A DNA stretch of 42,761 nucleotides from Pseudoxanthomonas sp. (GCA_017745195.1 JAGHZW010000033.1:1-42761); one strand, 5' to 3'. Shown: positions 1-9,995, numbered from the stretch's first letter. Program-made: numbers and translations. The notes: generated by a model not told the origin, from the letters alone.

Positions 1-55
1 GGTGTTCGGCGACAACCCGGACGACACCGACGACCTGCTCTCGCCGCTCGGGCCG
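1..55 (+). repeat. 55-bp near-copy of rimK sequence at the window edge
   Basis: Bases 1-55 match bases 29891-29945, inside rimK, with one mismatch (C at position 45, T at 29935) and in the same reading frame. After base 55 the similarity stops abruptly and selA sequence begins. The peptide it encodes ([14 protein letters not shown]) belongs to RimK and has no counterpart in SelA. The likeliest reading is a chimeric contig end rather than a real gene fusion. Confidence 0.85.
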
Positions 56-811
56 GACACCGGGTTGTTGCTGAAAGTGCATACCTCCAACTACCGGATC
101 GAGGGCTTCACCGCCGAAGTGCCGGCGCCGGAACTGGCCGCGATCGCGGCGGAAGCGGGCGTGCCGCTGCTCAACGACCTTGGTTCCGGATCGCTGCTGG
201 ACCTGTCGGCGTTCGGCCTGCGCCGCGAGCCGACGGTGCGCGAAGCGGTGGCCGAAGGCGCCGGCCTGGTCACCTTTTCCGGCGACAAGCTGCTCGGTGG
301 CGCGCAGGCCGGATTCATCGTCGGCACGCAGGCATTGATCGCCGCGATCGAGCGCAATCCGCTGCGCCGCGCGCTGCGGCTGGACAAGATCCGCCTGGCG
401 GCACTGGAGGCGACCCTGCGCCTGTACCGCGATCCCGATCGCCTGGTGCAGCGCCTGCCGACCTTGCGCCTGCTCGCCCGCCCGCTGGAGGACATCGTCG
501 CCCAGGCAGGACGGATGGCGCCGCGGGTCGGTGCGCTGCTTGCACCCCATGGCTACACCGCAAGTGCCTGCGACTGCCGGAGCCAGGTCGGCTCAGGCGC
601 GCTTCCGCTGGACACGCTTGCCAGTGCCGGCCTGCGCATCGTCGCCGTGGAGGGCGGCGGTGATGCGCCCGACCGGCTGTCGGCCCGCCTGCGCGCGCTG
701 CCGGTGCCGGTGATCGGCCGGATCCACGACGGCGCGCTGCTGCTGGACCTGCGTTGCCTCGATGACGACCACGCGCTGCTGTCCACGCTCGCGGAGCTGC
801 CTGCGCCGTGA
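56..811 (+). CDS. selA: L-seryl-tRNA(Sec) selenium transferase SelA, 5'-truncated (C-terminal half)
   Basis: SelA is the cytoplasmic PLP enzyme that converts Ser-tRNA(Sec) to Sec-tRNA(Sec) using selenophosphate. About 250 C-terminal residues are present; the family is usually about 460 long. Recognisable stretches are [42 protein letters not shown] with the PLP lysine encoded at 287-289, [19 protein letters not shown], and [11 protein letters not shown] near the C-terminus. The open frame runs back to base 2, but its first 18 residues are RimK-like, so no genuine start is visible. The stop TGA overlaps the GTG start of selB in a GTGA junction, indicating translational coupling. The identification is firm; the missing 5' half lies outside the window or was lost in assembly. 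Confidence 0.93.
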   Translation, partial: DTGLLLKVHTSNYRIEGFTAEVPAPELAAIAAEAGVPLLNDLGSGSLLDLSAFGLRREPTVREAVAEGAGLVTFSGDKLLGGAQAGFIVGTQALIAAIERNPLRRALRLDKIRLAALEATLRLYRDPDRLVQRLPTLRLLARPLEDIVAQAGRMAPRVGALLAPHGYTASACDCRSQVGSGALPLDTLASAGLRIVAVEGGGDAPDRLSARLRALPVPVIGRIHDGALLLDLRCLDDDHALLSTLAELPAP

Positions 812-2748
812 TCGTCGGCACCGCCGGCCATATCGACCACGGCAAGACCGCGCTGGTGAAGGCGCTCACCGGCGTCGACGCGGACCGCCTCGCCGAGGAG
901 AAGGCGCGCGGCATCACCCTCGACCTCGGTTTCGCCTACGCCGACCTGGCCAACGCGGACGATGGCGTGCCATCGCCTGCAGGACAGGGTGGCCGCATCA
1001 CCGGATTCGTCGATGTGCCCGGGCACGAGAAGCTGGTGCGGACCATGCTCGCCGGCGCGGGTGGCATCGACTTCGCCCTGCTGGCAGTGGCCGCCGACGA
1101 CGGGGTGATGCCGCAGACGCGCGAGCATGTGGCGATCCTGGACCTGCTCGGCCTGACCGCCGGCGTGGTGGCGATCACCAAGGCCGACCTGGCCGACGCC
1201 GCGCGCCGCGCCGAAGTGGAGGCGCAGGTCCGCGGGTTGCTGGCCGACACCGGATTGGCCGCTGCGCAGGTGATCCCGGTTTCGACCGTGAGCGGCGAGG
1301 GAATCGGCGCGCTGCGCCTGGTCCTGCTGCGTGCGGAAGCGGCACTGGCGCCGCGTGCGGCCGGTGGCGCGTTCCGCCTGGCGGTGGACCGCAGCTTCAC
1401 TCTCGCCGGCACCGGTACGGTGGTGACAGGCACCGTGCTTTCGGGCCGCGTCGCGGTGGGCGACCCGGTGGTGATCAGTCCGCTCGGGTTGCCGGCGCGC
1501 GTGCGCGGCATCCACGCGCAGGACCGCAAGGTCGGGGCCGGGTTCGCCGGCCAGCGCTGCGCGCTGAACCTGGCCGGCGAGGGTGTGGCGAAGGAGGCGA
1601 TCGAACGCGGCGACGTGATCCTTTCGCCCGGCCTGCACGCACCCGGCGACCGCATCGATGCGGTGCTGCATGTCCTCCCGTCGGAAACGCGGCCGGTGAC
1701 CACCTGGTTCCCGGCGCGGCTGCACAGCCATGCGGTGGAAGTCGGCGCGCGGATCGTGCCGCTGTCCGGCGACCTGCAGCCGGGGCAGACGGGCTTCGTG
1801 CAGATCGTGCTGGACCGGCCGATCGCCGCCGCGGTCGGCGACCGCTTCGTGCTGCGCGACACGTCCGCCAGCCGCAGCCTCGGTGGCGGCCGCTTCGTCG
1901 ACCTGCGTGCGCCATCGCGCAAGCGCGGCACGCCGCAACGGCTGGCCTGGCTCGACGCCGCGCATGTCGTGCAGCCCGCACAGGCCCTGGCGCGGATGAT
2001 GGCGATCGCGCCGGTGGACCTGCCCGGTTTCCTGCGCGACCGCGCGCTCGACCCGGCCGAAGGCCCGCGGCTGTGCGCCGAGGCCGGGGCGCAGATGATC
2101 GGCACGCACGCGTTCTTTGCCGCGGGCCTGGCCGCGCTGCGCGAGAGCCTCGCCGGCACGCTCGCGCAGTTCCACGAGGCCAATCCCGACCTCGCCGGCC
2201 TCGGCCGCGAGAAGCTGCGCCTGACCCTGCAGCCGCGCCTGCCGAAGGAGGTGTTCCTCGCCTGGCTGCAGGGCGAGGCCGGCGCGCGGCGCATCGTCCT
2301 CGATGGCGCCTTCGTGCGCCTGCCCTCGCACGAAGTGCGCATGACCGGCGTCGACGAGGCGCTGTGGGCGCGGATCCAGCCGCAGCTGCTCGGCGAACAC
2401 CGCTTCCGCCCGCCGCGGGTGCGCGATTTCGCCGGGGAGTTCGCCATCGACGAACGCGAAGTGAGAAGGGTGCTGAAGCTGGCCCAGCGCCTGGGCCGGG
2501 TCGACCGGATCGCGCTCGACCACTACTTCGACCGCAGCGTGGTGCGCGAGATGGCCGCGATCGTGCGCGAGGTCGCAGCGCGTGGCAGCGATGGCTGGTT
2601 CGCCGCCGCCGCGTTCCGCGACCGGGTCAACAACGGGCGCAAGGTCGCGATCGAAATTCTCGACTTCTTCGATGGCCTCGGCCTGACCCTGCGCAAGGGC
2701 GACCTGCGCCGGATCAACCCGCATCGCGCCGATCTGTTCGATACTTGA
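808..2748 (+). CDS. selB: Selenocysteine-specific translation elongation factor SelB
   Basis: SelB is the GTPase that brings Sec-tRNA(Sec) to UGA codons marked by a SECIS hairpin. The 646-residue product starts at a GTG overlapping the selA stop. The GTPase motifs are in order: P-loop [10 protein letters not shown] (residues 5-14), DVPGHE (from 69) and TKAD (124-127). EF-Tu-like beta-barrel domains follow. The C-terminal third has the winged-helix repeats that bind SECIS RNA (for example the stretch near [21 protein letters not shown]). Compared with remembered E. coli SelB, about ten extra residues ([13 protein letters not shown]) sit between the switch I region and DVPGHE. The selC tRNA begins eight bases after the stop, so selA-selB-selC is probably one transcript. 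Confidence 0.96.
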   Translation: MIVGTAGHIDHGKTALVKALTGVDADRLAEEKARGITLDLGFAYADLANADDGVPSPAGQGGRITGFVDVPGHEKLVRTMLAGAGGIDFALLAVAADDGVMPQTREHVAILDLLGLTAGVVAITKADLADAARRAEVEAQVRGLLADTGLAAAQVIPVSTVSGEGIGALRLVLLRAEAALAPRAAGGAFRLAVDRSFTLAGTGTVVTGTVLSGRVAVGDPVVISPLGLPARVRGIHAQDRKVGAGFAGQRCALNLAGEGVAKEAIERGDVILSPGLHAPGDRIDAVLHVLPSETRPVTTWFPARLHSHAVEVGARIVPLSGDLQPGQTGFVQIVLDRPIAAAVGDRFVLRDTSASRSLGGGRFVDLRAPSRKRGTPQRLAWLDAAHVVQPAQALARMMAIAPVDLPGFLRDRALDPAEGPRLCAEAGAQMIGTHAFFAAGLAALRESLAGTLAQFHEANPDLAGLGREKLRLTLQPRLPKEVFLAWLQGEAGARRIVLDGAFVRLPSHEVRMTGVDEALWARIQPQLLGEHRFRPPRVRDFAGEFAIDEREVRRVLKLAQRLGRVDRIALDHYFDRSVVREMAAIVREVAARGSDGWFAAAAFRDRVNNGRKVAIEILDFFDGLGLTLRKGDLRRINPHRADLFDT

Positions 2749-2756
2749 GCCGCAAT

Positions 2757-2852
2757 GGAAGGAAACCGTCCCCGGTGGGGCGGCCGGACTTCAAATCCGG
2801 TTGGGGCAGCGAGCCTGTCCCGGGTGGGTTCGACTCCCACTTCCTTCCGCCA
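2757..2852 (+). tRNA. selC: tRNA-Sec (anticodon UCA)
   Basis: This is a selenocysteine tRNA with all hallmarks. It has an 8-bp acceptor stem (GGAAGGAA 2757-2764 with TTCCTTCC 2841-2848), discriminator G at 2849 and an encoded CCA at 2850-2852. The anticodon stem CCGGA/TCCGG (2784-2788 / 2796-2800) holds a CTTCAAA loop with anticodon TCA at 2791-2793. A long variable arm is present, and the T arm is GTGGG-TTCGACT-CCCAC (2824-2840). The 8+5 acceptor/T-stem geometry is bacterial. It lies eight bases after selB, on the same strand. Confidence 0.97.
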
Positions 2853-2873
2853 CCCGCTCCGTCGAGACGCCGC

Positions 2874-3725
2874 TCATGGCGCGCCGGCTCCGCCGATCCG
2901 GTGCGCATGGCTGTAGACCGCGTAGCCGTCGTCGCGGGCGAAGCCGACCAAGGTGAGGTTGGCGCGTTCGGCCAGGCTGATCGCCAGTGCGGTCGGCGCC
3001 GACACGGCGGCGAGCAGGGCGATGCCCGCGCTGGCCGCCTTCATCGCCATCTCGTAGCTGGCCCGGCTGGTGACCACGGCGAAGCCGGATTGCGGATCGA
3101 TCCCGTCGCGTGCCATCGCCCCGATCAGCTTGTCCAGGGCGTTGTGGCGGCCGATGTCCTCGCGCACCAGCATGATGGTGCCGCGCGCGTCCGCCCAGGC
3201 CGCCGCGTGGCTGGCGCCGGTCGCGCCGGCCAGCCGCTGCCCCTGGGCGAGGCCACGCAGCGCCTCATGCAGGGCTTCTTCCGAGATGCGGACGCCTGCG
3301 CCGACCGGCGCCGGCCAGCGCATCGCCGCCTCGAGCAGTTCGCTGCCGCACAGGCCGCAACCGCTGCGGCCGCTGAGGCTGCGCCGGCGTCGCTCCAGTG
3401 CCGCCGCACGCGCTTCGGGGATCCGCACGCGCAGTTCCCAGCCCTCGATCAGCGCGGTCACCGACTCCACTGCCACGTCCGCCAGCGAATCGACGATGCC
3501 CTCGCTGAGGGAGAAGCCGGCGGCGAAATCCTCGAAGTCGGCGGGCGTGGCCATCATCACCGCGAACGGTACGGCGTTGTAGACGAAGGCGACGGGGACC
3601 TCTTCGGCGATCGCGTCATCGAGCGCGCGGGTGGTGGCGCCGTGCCGGCGCACCACGTGGCGCCGGGTGCTGCCCGGCACCGCGCATGCGGTGGCAGCGT
3701 CTTCCGTGGATGAGGGCTCGGACAT
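2874..3725 (-). CDS. fdhD: Formate dehydrogenase accessory sulfurtransferase FdhD
   Basis: FdhD passes sulfur from a cysteine desulfurase to the molybdenum bis-MGD cofactor of formate dehydrogenase, which needs it for activity. The 283-residue product carries the CGLCG motif with cysteines 123 and 126, at the spacing of the functional pair in E. coli. It also has the family stretches EVPVAFVYNAVPFAVMMATP, FAAGFSLSEGIV and REDIGRHNALDKLIG. The start is ATG at 3725. It ends 21 bases from the convergent tRNA-Sec and is the most downstream gene of the minus-strand cysJ-cysI-cysH-hydrolase-fdhD run. No formate dehydrogenase structural gene is in the window. Its position beside selAB-selC suggests the enzyme it serves is a selenoprotein encoded nearby. 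Confidence 0.95.
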   Translation of the reverse strand: MSEPSSTEDAATACAVPGSTRRHVVRRHGATTRALDDAIAEEVPVAFVYNAVPFAVMMATPADFEDFAAGFSLSEGIVDSLADVAVESVTALIEGWELRVRIPEARAAALERRRRSLSGRSGCGLCGSELLEAAMRWPAPVGAGVRISEEALHEALRGLAQGQRLAGATGASHAAAWADARGTIMLVREDIGRHNALDKLIGAMARDGIDPQSGFAVVTSRASYEMAMKAASAGIALLAAVSAPTALAISLAERANLTLVGFARDDGYAVYSHAHRIGGAGAP

Positions 3726-3841
3726 GGCCGGACGGGCAACGGTTCGCGCGATGCGGTGCAGGCACCATAGCGCGTCCGGGCCGATGACTGCTGCGCGCCG
3801 GCGCTGGCGCGGTTGTCTGCGCGCGTGGCGCGGCGGCGGCG

Positions 3842-4396
3842 TTACGTGGCTGCTGCTGCGTCGCGCAGCTCGCGCAGCAGTGCCTGCCCGGCGGGCCAGT
3901 CGCCGAGATTGCTGGCGGCATTGAGGTGGCCGGCGGCACCGGCCTCCACCAGCCGGCAGCCCCAGCGCGAAGCCCAGCCACGGGCGAAGTCCAGGCTCGA
4001 ATAGGGATCGTCGCTGCTGGCGACCATCGTGGCGGGGAAGGGCAGCGAACGCGACGGCAGCACCGCGAATCCGTTGGCCTGGGTGGGGAACTCCGGTCCG
4101 CCGGGATCAGGCACGGCGACCAGCAATGCGCCGCGGACGCGGGCCGGGCTCCGCGCCGCCCAGTTGGCCACGGCCAGGCAGCCGAGGCTGTGGGCGACGA
4201 GGACGGTGGACGGCCCGAGCCGGCGGACGGCGTCTTCGACTGCGGCCACCCATTCCTCGCAGACCGGGTAGTCCCAGTCCCGCATCCGCACGCGGACGCA
4301 CTCCGGATCCGCGTTCTGCCAGCGCGACTGCCAGTGGCCGGGGCCGGAGTCGCCGATGCCGGGGACGATCAGGACCGGCGAGGCCACGCGCGTCAC
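3842..4396 (-). CDS. RBBP9/YdeN-type serine hydrolase (alpha/beta hydrolase)
   Basis: A 184-residue small alpha/beta hydrolase of the RBBP9/YdeN type. It opens with VLIVPGIGDSGPGHWQSRW, a family hallmark. The nucleophile motif is AHSLG (Ser70). The likely acid is Asp130 in SSDDPY, and the likely catalytic histidine is His157 in AGHLNAAS, so the triad looks complete. No signal peptide is visible, so it is probably cytosolic. The substrate is unknown. It lies 43 bases after cysH and 116 bases before fdhD on the same strand, so it may be co-transcribed with the sulfite reductase genes, but nothing in the sequence links it to sulfur metabolism. Confidence 0.85.
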   Translation of the reverse strand: MTRVASPVLIVPGIGDSGPGHWQSRWQNADPECVRVRMRDWDYPVCEEWVAAVEDAVRRLGPSTVLVAHSLGCLAVANWAARSPARVRGALLVAVPDPGGPEFPTQANGFAVLPSRSLPFPATMVASSDDPYSSLDFARGWASRWGCRLVEAGAAGHLNAASNLGDWPAGQALLRELRDAAAAT

Positions 4397-4439
4397 CGGC
4401 AGGCCGGCGCCGTGGCCGCGACGCGGCAGGCGTCCACGC

Positions 4440-5186
4440 TCAGATGTCCTCGTGGATGCCGCACTCGCGCTTGAGGCCGAAGAAGCGGGTGTCCTCGTCC
4501 TTCATGCCCGGTTCCCAGCGCGTGGTGGTGTGGAAGTCGCCGATCGAGACGTAGCCTTCGTGCCACAGCGGGTGGTAGGGCAGGCCGTGCTTCTTCAGGT
4601 ACTGCCAGACGTCGCGGTCGCTCCAGTCGGCGATCGGGCTGATCTTCAGCCGCGGGCCGCGCTGCTGCACGATCGGCGTGTCGGCGCGGCTGGCCGATTG
4701 GCTGCGGCGCAGGCCGGTGAACCAGGTGCCGATGCCCAGCTCGTCTAGGGCGCGGCGCATCGGTTCGACCTTGCGCAACTGGTTGTAGTTGTCCAGGCCT
4801 TCCACGCCCTGTTCCCACAGGCGGCCGTGGCGCGCTTCCATCCAGGCGCGGCTGACCAGCGGGCGGTAGACCTGCAGGTTGAGCTTGAGCCGGTCGACCA
4901 GCTCGTCGGCGAAGCGGTAGGTCTCCGGGAACAGGTAGCCGGTATCGACCAGGATCACCGGGATGTCCGGCCGCTGCTGGCTGACCATGTGCAGGGCCAC
5001 GGCCGACTGCGCGCCGAAGCTGGAAGACAGCGCGGCGTTGCCGCCGCCATGCGCCAGCGCCCATTCGACGCGGCGCTCGGCATCGAGCGTTTCCAGCCAC
5101 GCATTGAGCTCGACCAGGTCGCGCGCGGGCGCGGCCTCGCTGTTGGCGGCTTCCTGCGGAACGGTGGGGGCGGTCAGGCTCATCAT
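4440..5186 (-). CDS. cysH: Phosphoadenosine phosphosulfate (PAPS) reductase CysH
   Basis: CysH reduces PAPS to sulfite with thioredoxin electrons in assimilatory sulfate reduction. The 248-residue product has the PP-loop region [15 protein letters not shown], the [17 protein letters not shown] segment and [11 protein letters not shown]. The C-terminal ECGIHEDI carries the catalytic Cys242. The paired CC motifs that bind [4Fe-4S] in APS reductases are absent, so the substrate should be PAPS, which agrees with the APS kinase domain of cysNC. ATG codons at 5186 and 5183 are both possible starts. It follows cysI by 35 bases. Confidence 0.96.
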   Translation of the reverse strand: MMSLTAPTVPQEAANSEAAPARDLVELNAWLETLDAERRVEWALAHGGGNAALSSSFGAQSAVALHMVSQQRPDIPVILVDTGYLFPETYRFADELVDRLKLNLQVYRPLVSRAWMEARHGRLWEQGVEGLDNYNQLRKVEPMRRALDELGIGTWFTGLRRSQSASRADTPIVQQRGPRLKISPIADWSDRDVWQYLKKHGLPYHPLWHEGYVSIGDFHTTTRWEPGMKDEDTRFFGLKRECGIHEDI

Positions 5187-5221
5187 GAACTCCGGACGCG
5201 GGTCCTGCTGCAGCGTGGGTA

Positions 5222-6949
5222 TCAGGCGGCCTCGCCAAGCGCGGCTTTCTTGCTCACCGGCTCGACCAGGACATGGGTGGGATAGGACGGCAGCGCGACC
5301 AGGCCAGCGCGATGCAGGAAGTCGCCGAAGCGCTCTTCCGGCTGGCGCTGCGCGGCGTATTGCGCGAACAGCGGCTCGAGCGCATCGAGGATTTCGGCCT
5401 CGGTGATGTTCTCGCGGTACAGGGTGTTCAGGCGCTGGCCGCGGTGGTCGGCGCCGAGCATCAGGTTGTAGCGGCCGGGCGCCTTGCCGACCAGGGCGAT
5501 CTCGCCCAGGTACGGACGCGAGCAGCCGTTCGGGCAGCCGGAGATGCGCAGCAGGATCGGCGCCTCGCGCAGGCCGTGGCGGTCGAGCAGCGGCTCGAGC
5601 TTGCCGGTGAAGTCCGGCAGGTAGCGTTCGGCCTCGGCCATGGCCAGGGCGCAGGTCGGCAGGGCGACGCAGGCCATCGCGGTGCGCGCCAGCGCGGTTG
5701 GCGCGCCGTTCTCGCGGTCCAGCGCATGCGACTGGACCAGCGCGTCGATGCGCTTGCGCTCGCCCGCGGGCACGCCCGCGATCACCAGGTTCTGGTTGGC
5801 GGTCAGGCGGAATTCGCCACGGTGCACGTTGGCGATCTCACGCAGGCCGGTCAGGTGCGGCGTGCCGGGGCGATCGGCAATCCGGCCGGACGGCAGCGAC
5901 AGGGTCAGGTGCCAGCGCCCGTCCTCGCCCTCGACCCAGCCGAAGCGGTCGCCGTTGTGCTCGAAATGGAACGGACGGGCCGGCTGCAGCCTGAAGCCGG
6001 CGCGCTCTTCCATCTGCGCGACCACGGCTTCGAGGCCGAGGTCGTCGATGGTGTACTTGAAGCGGGCGTGCTTGCGCTCGACCCGGTCGCCGTGGTCGCG
6101 CTGCACGGTCACCGCGGCGGAGGCAATAGCCAGCACCTGGTCCGGGGTGACGAAGCCGATCACGTCGCCCAGCCGCGGATAGGTCTTGGCGTCGCCGTGG
6201 CTGGCGCCCATGCCGCCGCCGATGGTGACGTTGAAGCCGGCCAGGCCGCCGTCCTCGCCGACAATTGCAATGAGGCCGAAGTCGTTGGCGAAGATGTCCA
6301 CGTCATTGACCGGCGGCACCGCCACGGCCATCTTGAACTTGCGCGGCAGGTAGACCTTGCCGTAGACCGGGTCCTCTTCCTCGCCGCTGTCGGCCAGCTT
6401 CTCCTGGTCGAGCCAGATCTCGTAATAGGCGCGGGTCCTGGGCAGGAATTCCAGCGACAGGCGCTGCGCCCATTCGTGCACTTCGGCGTGCAGGCGCGAC
6501 TGCAGCGGGTTGCTGGCGCCGAGCACGTTGCGGTTGACGTCGCCGCAGGCGGAGACCGTGTCCAGCGCGGCGGCATTGATCGCCTGCATCGTCGCCTTCA
6601 GCTCGCGCTTGATCACGCCATGGAACTGGAACGTCTGCCGGGTGGTCACGCGCAGCGAGTGGTTGGCGAAGGTGGTGGCGATCGCGTCGAGCTTGAGCCA
6701 CTGGTCCGGGGTGAACACGCCGCCGGGCGCGCGGATCCGGATCATGAACTGGTGCGCCGGTTCGAGCTTCTGCCGGCGGCGTTCGTCGCGGATGTCGCGG
6801 TCGTCCTGCTGGTAGGTGCCGTGGAACTTGACCAGGCGCTGGTCTTCGAACGACAGCGAACCGGTGACCGGATCGGCCAGCCCTTCCAGCAGCGTGCCCC
6901 GCAGGCCGCGGCTGTTGATCTTGATGTCTTCGACGGAAGGATGGCTCAT
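5222..6949 (-). CDS. cysI: Sulfite reductase hemoprotein (beta) subunit CysI
   Basis: CysI carries the siroheme and [4Fe-4S] cluster where sulfite is reduced to sulfide. The 575-residue length is close to E. coli CysI. Visible motifs are [14 protein letters not shown], the substrate-binding segment [19 protein letters not shown], and the two cluster-binding cysteine pairs, CVALPTC and GCPNGC. The second is followed by [20 protein letters not shown]. It begins at ATG 6949, 43 bases after the cysJ stop, and is followed by cysH. The order cysJ-cysI-cysH indicates one operon. Confidence 0.97.
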   Translation of the reverse strand: MSHPSVEDIKINSRGLRGTLLEGLADPVTGSLSFEDQRLVKFHGTYQQDDRDIRDERRRQKLEPAHQFMIRIRAPGGVFTPDQWLKLDAIATTFANHSLRVTTRQTFQFHGVIKRELKATMQAINAAALDTVSACGDVNRNVLGASNPLQSRLHAEVHEWAQRLSLEFLPRTRAYYEIWLDQEKLADSGEEEDPVYGKVYLPRKFKMAVAVPPVNDVDIFANDFGLIAIVGEDGGLAGFNVTIGGGMGASHGDAKTYPRLGDVIGFVTPDQVLAIASAAVTVQRDHGDRVERKHARFKYTIDDLGLEAVVAQMEERAGFRLQPARPFHFEHNGDRFGWVEGEDGRWHLTLSLPSGRIADRPGTPHLTGLREIANVHRGEFRLTANQNLVIAGVPAGERKRIDALVQSHALDRENGAPTALARTAMACVALPTCALAMAEAERYLPDFTGKLEPLLDRHGLREAPILLRISGCPNGCSRPYLGEIALVGKAPGRYNLMLGADHRGQRLNTLYRENITEAEILDALEPLFAQYAAQRQPEERFGDFLHRAGLVALPSYPTHVLVEPVSKKAALGEAA

Positions 6950-6992
6950 GGCGTTCTGCGTGGGTCCGGTCGGGGGCGCGTGCGGCGTCGGG

Positions 6993-8843
6993 TCAGTAGA
7001 CGTCGCGGCCGTAGCGGCCTTCGGTCTGCAGGCGGGTCAGGTATTCGGCGGCGGCCTCGGCGTCGCCGCCGTTGTGCGCGGCGACGATGTCGATCAGCGC
7101 GGCGTGCACGTCCTTGCCCATGGCGATCGCGCCGCAGACATAGAAGTGGGCGCCGTTCTGCAGCCAGTCGTAGACCTCGGCACCGCGCTCGCGCAGGCGC
7201 TGCTGGACGTAGACCTTGTCGGCCTGGTCGCGGGAGAAGGCCAGGTCGAGGCGGTGCAATTCCTTGCGCTGCAGGGCGTCCTGCCACTCGACCTGATAGA
7301 GGAAACCGGTGTTGAAGTGCTGGGCACCGAAGAACAGCCAGTTGCGGCCGGAGGCGCCGGTCTCGGCGCGCTCCTGGACGAAGCCGCGGAACGGGGCCAC
7401 GCCGGTGCCGGGGCCGACCATGATGATGTCGCGCGAACCATCGGCCGGCACGCGGAAGCGCTCGTTCGGCTCGATGTAGACCGGGACCTGGCCGCCTTCG
7501 TCCAGCGCGGAGAGGAAGCCGCTGGCGGCGCCGCCATGGTCGTGGCCATGGGCGTGGTAGCCGAGGATGTCGACGGTCAGGTGCGCTTCCTCGCCCACGC
7601 GTTTGCGGCTGGAGGCGATCGAATACAGGCGCTGGGCCTGGGGACGCAACGCGGCCAGCAGGCCGTCGTGGTCCCAATCCGCCGGCCACCGGCGCAGCAC
7701 GTCCACCAGCTGGTGGTCGGCCAGCAATGCGGCCAGCCCGGCGGACTGGGTCGGGTCGAGCAGCTGCTTCAGCGCGGCGGCGCCGGTGCGCTCGGCATGC
7801 GCAGCCAGGAACGGGCGCGACAGCCGGGTCAGTTCGCGGCGGGTCGCCAGCCACTCGGACAGGGGCAGAGTCTGCTCGCCGGAGGTGACCACGGCGTGAC
7901 CGTCCAGGCGCGTGGCCTCGAGCACGGCTTCGACCAGCGCCGGCGGATTGCGGTGGCGGATGCCGAGCGCGTCGCCCGGCTCATAGGCCAGGGCCGAGCC
8001 TTCCAGCGACAGTTCGATGTGGCGTACGTCCTTGTCGACCGGGCCGTACTGCAGGAAGCCCACGTTCCTGAACTCGCGGCCGCTGATACGCTGGTTGGCC
8101 AGCACCTCGGCCGGGAACGGGCGCTCGTGCGACCAGGCCGCGGCCGGGCGCAGCGGGGTGACCGTGGCCAGGTGGGCGGCCGGTGCGGGAGCGGCCTTGA
8201 GCAGTTCGCGGGCCTGGGCCAGCGCGTTCTCGCGCCACGGGGCGGCGACGGTGTCGATGTCCAGGTCGGCCTGGCCGACGTCCGCGATCCGATGCGCGCC
8301 CAGTTCGGCCAGGCGCGCGTCGAGCTTGCGGGCGATGCCGCAGAAGTCGGCGTAGCTGGTGTCGCCCAGGCCGAGCACGGCGAACCTCAGTTCCGGCAGC
8401 TTCGGCGCGCGCTTGCCCAGAAGGAACTCGGTGAAGCCGATCGAATCGTCCGGCGGGTCGCCCTCGCCCTGGGTGCTGATCACCACGTACAGCAGGCGCT
8501 CGCCGGCCAGTTCGCGGGTCTGGTACGCATCGGTGCGGACCAGGCGTACGGCCAGGCCGGCGGCCTCGGCGGCCTGGGCCAGCTTCTCGGCCTCGCGGCG
8601 GGCATTGCCGGTCTGGCTGCCGTACAGGACGGTCAGGCGTTGGCCGGGCTGCGGAGCGGCCGCCGCGCCGCCACCGGGCAGCACGGCCAGCTGCGGACTG
8701 GCATGGGCCTGGGCCAGGCCCGCGGTGTATCCGGACAGCCACCACAGCGAAGGGCCGTCGAGTCCATCGACCAGCCGGCCCAGCAGGACCTTGCGGTCCT
8801 CGTTGAGAGGGCTGGGAGGCAGCGCGGTGGGCGCAGCGGTCAT
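6993..8843 (-). CDS. cysJ: Sulfite reductase [NADPH] flavoprotein (alpha) subunit CysJ
   Basis: CysJ transfers electrons from NADPH through FAD and FMN to CysI. The open frame extends upstream across cysD, but the start chosen is ATG 8843 ([18 protein letters not shown]), giving 616 residues against about 600 in E. coli. The order is a short N-terminal segment with [10 protein letters not shown], a flavodoxin domain with the FMN loop [12 protein letters not shown] and [11 protein letters not shown], an FAD-binding domain with [10 protein letters not shown], and an NADPH domain with [14 protein letters not shown]. It ends in RYGRDVY, the typical CysJ C-terminus. It is the first gene of the minus-strand cysJIH run and is divergent from cysD. 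Confidence 0.96.
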   Translation of the reverse strand: MTAAPTALPPSPLNEDRKVLLGRLVDGLDGPSLWWLSGYTAGLAQAHASPQLAVLPGGGAAAAPQPGQRLTVLYGSQTGNARREAEKLAQAAEAAGLAVRLVRTDAYQTRELAGERLLYVVISTQGEGDPPDDSIGFTEFLLGKRAPKLPELRFAVLGLGDTSYADFCGIARKLDARLAELGAHRIADVGQADLDIDTVAAPWRENALAQARELLKAAPAPAAHLATVTPLRPAAAWSHERPFPAEVLANQRISGREFRNVGFLQYGPVDKDVRHIELSLEGSALAYEPGDALGIRHRNPPALVEAVLEATRLDGHAVVTSGEQTLPLSEWLATRRELTRLSRPFLAAHAERTGAAALKQLLDPTQSAGLAALLADHQLVDVLRRWPADWDHDGLLAALRPQAQRLYSIASSRKRVGEEAHLTVDILGYHAHGHDHGGAASGFLSALDEGGQVPVYIEPNERFRVPADGSRDIIMVGPGTGVAPFRGFVQERAETGASGRNWLFFGAQHFNTGFLYQVEWQDALQRKELHRLDLAFSRDQADKVYVQQRLRERGAEVYDWLQNGAHFYVCGAIAMGKDVHAALIDIVAAHNGGDAEAAAEYLTRLQTEGRYGRDVY

Positions 8844-9083
8844 GCGGGTGGCTCGGCGGAACGTCGGGTACGACGGGCCACTGATGTTAGGAAAGGGCAA
8901 AGCGCGGCTGAAACGGCTTGTGGTTATTCGCTTATGCTCTGGGCTTATTTCGTCGGCGGGGTGGCGACCGGAATACTCGCCGTCCCGAACGACCCCGGCC
9001 CGGCCCCCGTGCGCGCGCCGGGTGTCCAGCCGCCCGCAGGCCCCGCCGGGGCCCGCCGCCCCCGTTCCGACCATGCCGACCCG
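8844..9083. promoter_or_regulatory. Divergent cysJ/cysD control region
   Basis: 240 bp separate the divergent cysJ and cysD starts. The part nearest cysJ is markedly more AT-rich than its surroundings and contains three spaced TTAT words (8924, 8932, 8945) around CTTATGCTCTGGGCTTATTT. That is the sort of composition expected for overlapping divergent promoters and an activator such as CysB, but I cannot define a CysB site with confidence. An in-frame ATG at 8934 would extend CysD by 50 residues and is considered unlikely. Confidence 0.4.
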
Positions 9084-9995
9084 ATGAGCCTCGCCCACCG
9101 CCTGTCCCACCTCGACCGCCTGGAGGCGGAGAGCATCCACATCCTGCGCGAGGTCGCCGCCGAGTTCCGCAACCCGGTGCTGCTGTATTCGGTGGGCAAG
9201 GACAGTTCGGTGCTGCTGCACCTGCTGCTGAAGGCCTTCGCTCCGGCGCCGCCGCCGATCCCGCTGCTGCACGTGGACACGCGCTGGAAGTTTCGCGAGA
9301 TGATCGCCTTCCGCGACCGCCGGGCCGCGGAAACCGGCGTCGACCTGCGGGTCCACATCAATCCGGACGGCATCGCCCAGGACATCGGCCCGATCAGCCA
9401 CGGCGCCACCGTCCACACCGACGTGATGAAAACCCAGGGCCTGAAGCAGGCGCTGGACAAGTGGCAGTTCGACGCCGCGATCGGCGGTGCGCGCCGCGAC
9501 GAGGAGAAGTCGCGGGCCAAGGAGCGCGTGTTTTCGTTCCGCAACGAGAACCACCGCTGGGATCCCAAGCGCCAGCGCCCGGAACTGTGGAACCTGTACA
9601 ACGCCCGCATCCGCAAGGGCGAGAGCGTGCGCGCGTTCCCGATCTCGAACTGGACCGAGCTGGACGTGTGGCTCTACATCTACCGCGAGAAGATCCCGGT
9701 GGTGCCGCTGTACCTGGCCGCCGAACGCCCGGTGGTCGAGCGCGACGGCGCGCTGATCCTGGTCGACGACGAGCGCCTGCCGCTGAAGCCGGGCGAGGTG
9801 CCGCAGCTGAAGAAGGTGCGGTTCCGCACCCTGGGCTGCTACCCGCTGACCGGGGCGATCGAGTCCGAGGCCGACTCGCTGGAGAAGATCATCGCCGAGA
9901 TGCTGGTGGCCACCAGTTCCGAGCGCCAGGGCCGGGTGATCGACCAGGACCCGACCGCCTCGATGGAGAAGAAGAAGCTGGAGGGATATTTCTGA
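9084..9995 (+). CDS. cysD: Sulfate adenylyltransferase small subunit CysD
   Basis: CysD is the ATP pyrophosphatase-type subunit that, with the CysN GTPase, converts sulfate and ATP to APS. The 303-residue product (E. coli about 302) starts [20 protein letters not shown], matching the usual N-terminus. It has the PP-loop SVGKDSS (36-42), [13 protein letters not shown], the [16 protein letters not shown] segment, and the characteristic C-terminal stretch [10 protein letters not shown]. The stop TGA overlaps the ATG of cysNC by one base, so the two are translationally coupled. No strong ribosome site is seen before the chosen ATG. Confidence 0.96.
   Translation: MSLAHRLSHLDRLEAESIHILREVAAEFRNPVLLYSVGKDSSVLLHLLLKAFAPAPPPIPLLHVDTRWKFREMIAFRDRRAAETGVDLRVHINPDGIAQDIGPISHGATVHTDVMKTQGLKQALDKWQFDAAIGGARRDEEKSRAKERVFSFRNENHRWDPKRQRPELWNLYNARIRKGESVRAFPISNWTELDVWLYIYREKIPVVPLYLAAERPVVERDGALILVDDERLPLKPGEVPQLKKVRFRTLGCYPLTGAIESEADSLEKIIAEMLVATSSERQGRVIDQDPTASMEKKKLEGYF

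Noticed and set aside
1-811. A natural RimK-SelA fusion protein
   Set aside because: Only 18 RimK residues are present, cut in mid-domain, at the extreme window edge and nearly identical to the internal rimK gene; an assembly chimera is simpler.
553-2724. 723-residue minus-strand open frame opposite selB
   Set aside because: It is antisense to a gene with clear SelB motifs, with shadow-type composition and no domains.
2746-2757. UGA at the selB end as a selenocysteine codon
   Set aside because: The stop is followed at once by the tRNA-Sec gene, and SelB homology is already complete, so readthrough would be meaningless.
8934-9083. 50-residue N-terminal extension of CysD from ATG 8934
   Set aside because: The CysD family starts at MSLAHRL-like sequence. 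The extension is Pro/Ala-rich and covers the expected divergent promoter.
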